6,713 nucleotides of DNA from an uncultured Lachnospiraceae bacterium (GTDB taxonomy: Bacteria; Bacillota; Clostridia; Lachnospirales; Lachnospiraceae), in the NCBI GenBank assembly GCA_946538445.1, contig CAMNGO010000111.1, positions 1 through 6,713 of the forward strand. The letters run 5' to 3'. The notes beneath the pieces are model-generated. The model did no database searches, was not told the DNA's origin, and saw only the letters and a list, made by a program, of their open reading frames with translations. Made by a program: the position numbers and the translations under genes. Shown here in pieces: positions 5,047 through 6,713 of this stretch (its first letter is position 1; each line of letters begins with the position of its first letter).

Positions 5047-6594
5047 ATGGGTAAGTATTACATTGCATTTGATGCGGGAACATCCAGCGTGAAGGTTGTG
5101 CTCTATAATCTGGAGATGGAGTGTCTGGCAGAGTACAATACTCCCACCCGGTTCGAATACCCTCATTCCGGATGGGTGCAGATGAATGTGGATGATTATT
5201 TTGAAGGAGTAAAGAACGGGATCCGGGAATGTGTTTCCATGGCGAAAGCAAAAGGGATCGATCCCTCCGAGATCCGGGCTGTCTCCGGGGACGGTATCAT
5301 CTGCGGTATCGTGGGCATCGATGAAAATGGAAAGGCCATCACTCCATATATCAATTATCTGGATTCCAGAACCCAGGAAGATGTGGAAAAACTGACGGCA
5401 GAAAATTATGACATCTGGGCCAGGGAAACCGGCAACGCCATCCCCAATATCATGTTCCCGGCCATGTTTGCAAGATGGTTCCTGGCAAATGATCAGACTT
5501 TCATAGAAAAGGGAAAGAAATTTGTCCACAACTGTCCTTATATCCTGATGAATCTGGCAGGCCTTAAAGCGGAAGATGCTTTCATAGACTGGGGTACCAT
5601 GTCCGGATGGGGACTGGGATATAACGTATACAAGAAAGAATGGTCTCAGGAACAGCTCGACATCCTGGGAATTGACCGGAAGTACATGCCCAGGATCATC
5701 AAGCCCTGGGATATCGTGGGAGGTCTGACGAAAGAGATTGCAGAATACACCGGACTGCCGGAAGGAACCCCTATCTGTGCCGGAGCCGGAGACACCATGC
5801 AGTCCATGATCGGATGCGGCCTTACCGGTCCCAATATGGCAGCGGATGTGGCGGGAACCTGCGCCATGTTCTGCGTATCCACTGACGGGATCAAGCCGGA
5901 ACTGTCCACACCGGAATCCGGGCTTATCTTCAACAGCGGAACCATGGAGAATACCTACTTCTACTGGGGATTTATCCGCACCGGCGGTTTGTCCTTGCGC
6001 TGGTTCCGGGATAATGTATGCGATAAACTGGATGACGGCGATTATTATGATATCCTTTCAGAACGTGCTGCTTCCGTTCCTCCGGGATCCAAGGGGGTTC
6101 TTTTCCTGCCTTACCTGACTGGTGGAACCGCCGATTTTGCCAATGCCAGCGGAGCCTTCCTGAATGTATTTACCGACACTGACCAGGCAGTTATGTGGCG
6201 GGCAGTCCTGGAAGCCATCGGATATGACTATATCGGCGTGACGGACATCTACCGCAGTGCAGGAGTCAACCTGGACCGCATCACTGTCACGGAAGGAGGC
6301 AGCCGGAGTGATCTCTGGAATCAGATTAAGTCCGATATGCTGGACAGTGAAGTGGTAACCTTAAAGACTGCCGGCGGAGCCATCATGACCAATGTGGTGA
6401 CAGCAGCATATGCCGCAGGAGATATCCAGAGTATGCAGGACAGCTTCAACACCTGGCTTGAAACCAAGAAAGTCTACAAGCCGGATAAGAAGAACACGGA
6501 ATACTACCGCAAGATCTATGACATCCAGAACAAACTGATCAAATCCGATATGAAAGTAGCCTTCGATACACTGGCTGCTATCAGGGAAATCTAG
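5047..6594 (+). CDS. FGGY-family carbohydrate kinase (xylulokinase-like, substrate uncertain)
   Basis: This 515-residue cytoplasmic sugar kinase of the FGGY family phosphorylates a sugar or polyol with ATP; the length is normal for the family. The N-terminal domain starts with the phosphate-binding FDAGTSSVK (8-16). It also has a DSR segment (106-108) of the substrate region. The C-terminal domain has AGAGDT (245-250) with the likely catalytic base D249, VAGTCAMF (268-275), FLPYLTGG (353-360) and TEGGSRSDLWNQIKSDML (415-432), the adenosine-binding FGGY signature region. Overall it is nearest to XylB-like kinases. However, the xylulokinase SGQMHG motif is replaced by SGDGIICG (80-87), so D-xylulose is not assured. 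AAGGAGG seven bases before the ATG fixes the start. Upstream lie an FMN riboswitch and a strong terminator; downstream lies a bidirectional terminator. No sugar transporter or isomerase gene is in the window to suggest the substrate. Confidence 0.92.
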   Translation: MGKYYIAFDAGTSSVKVVLYNLEMECLAEYNTPTRFEYPHSGWVQMNVDDYFEGVKNGIRECVSMAKAKGIDPSEIRAVSGDGIICGIVGIDENGKAITPYINYLDSRTQEDVEKLTAENYDIWARETGNAIPNIMFPAMFARWFLANDQTFIEKGKKFVHNCPYILMNLAGLKAEDAFIDWGTMSGWGLGYNVYKKEWSQEQLDILGIDRKYMPRIIKPWDIVGGLTKEIAEYTGLPEGTPICAGAGDTMQSMIGCGLTGPNMAADVAGTCAMFCVSTDGIKPELSTPESGLIFNSGTMENTYFYWGFIRTGGLSLRWFRDNVCDKLDDGDYYDILSERAASVPPGSKGVLFLPYLTGGTADFANASGAFLNVFTDTDQAVMWRAVLEAIGYDYIGVTDIYRSAGVNLDRITVTEGGSRSDLWNQIKSDMLDSEVVTLKTAGGAIMTNVVTAAYAAGDIQSMQDSFNTWLETKKVYKPDKKNTEYYRKIYDIQNKLIKSDMKVAFDTLAAIREI

Positions 6595-6626
6595 ATTCCC
6601 TGCAGCTGAATAAAGATATGGGAATT

Positions 6627-6662
6627 AAAAAAAGCCGGTACATATTAATGTGCCGGCTTTTT
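6627..6662. terminator. Bidirectional intrinsic terminator between convergent genes
   Basis: A 13-base-pair stem with one G-T wobble pairs 6631-6643 with 6648-6660 (core GCCGG/CCGGC) around an ATTA loop. It has T on the right for + strand transcripts and a run of A at 6627-6633, which reads as a U-tract for - strand transcripts. It lies about 30 bases after the kinase stop and 8 bases from the stop of the convergent gene. Confidence 0.93.
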
Positions 6663-6670
6663 CATATATC

Positions 6671-6713
6671 TTACTTGTTTAATAACTCTTCTCCGATCAG
6701 ATAGACATCTCCT
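6671..6713 (-). CDS. 3' end of an unidentified convergent gene (partial)
   Basis: On the - strand the frame reads GDVYLIGEELLNK and stops at TAA (complement of 6671-6673), leaving the window at the right edge. The adjacent hairpin with an A-run on the correct side acts as its terminator, which supports a real gene end. Thirteen residues are not enough to name a family. Confidence 0.55.
   Translation of the reverse strand, partial: GDVYLIGEELLNK

Overview
The window looks like chromosomal DNA from a low-to-mid GC clostridial Firmicute, most likely a Lachnospiraceae member. This rests on the strong AAGGAGG-type ribosome sites, a TTG start, intrinsic terminators with U-tracts, and a DnaD-type plus DnaI/DnaC-type helicase-loading gene pair. 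It also fits a long, divergent PRPP synthetase following the loader gene. No mobile element, CRISPR array, tRNA or rRNA is visible. All complete genes are on the + strand; a short gene tail at the right edge is on the - strand.

Left part (1-1008): the last codons of an unidentified gene are followed by a weak hairpin terminator. A complete inositol-monophosphatase-family phosphatase gene (143-955) comes next and ends in a strong terminator.

Middle part (1009-4710): a 0.4-kb non-coding stretch carries a dense cluster of DnaA-box-like 9-mers. Two are perfect TTATCCACA, three have one mismatch, and several are weaker. A candidate promoter follows, then a DnaD-domain gene (1386-2426), a DnaI/DnaC-like ATPase gene with a TTG start (2449-3453) and a PRPP synthetase gene (3523-4710). 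I see no terminator between these three, so they may form one transcription unit. DnaA would then potentially control its own downstream helicase-loading partners plus the enzyme supplying PRPP for nucleotide synthesis. This is the most interesting part of the window.

Right part (4711-6713): a good sigma-A promoter directly after the PRPP synthetase stop codon drives an FMN riboswitch (RFN element). Two successive terminator-like hairpins follow, then an FGGY-family sugar kinase gene (5047-6594). A sugar kinase is not a usual FMN-riboswitch target, and the second terminator stands between the riboswitch and the gene. Either the riboswitch is orphaned, or the leader contains an unusual antitermination arrangement. 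A bidirectional terminator separates the kinase from a convergent gene whose last 13 codons enter from the right edge.
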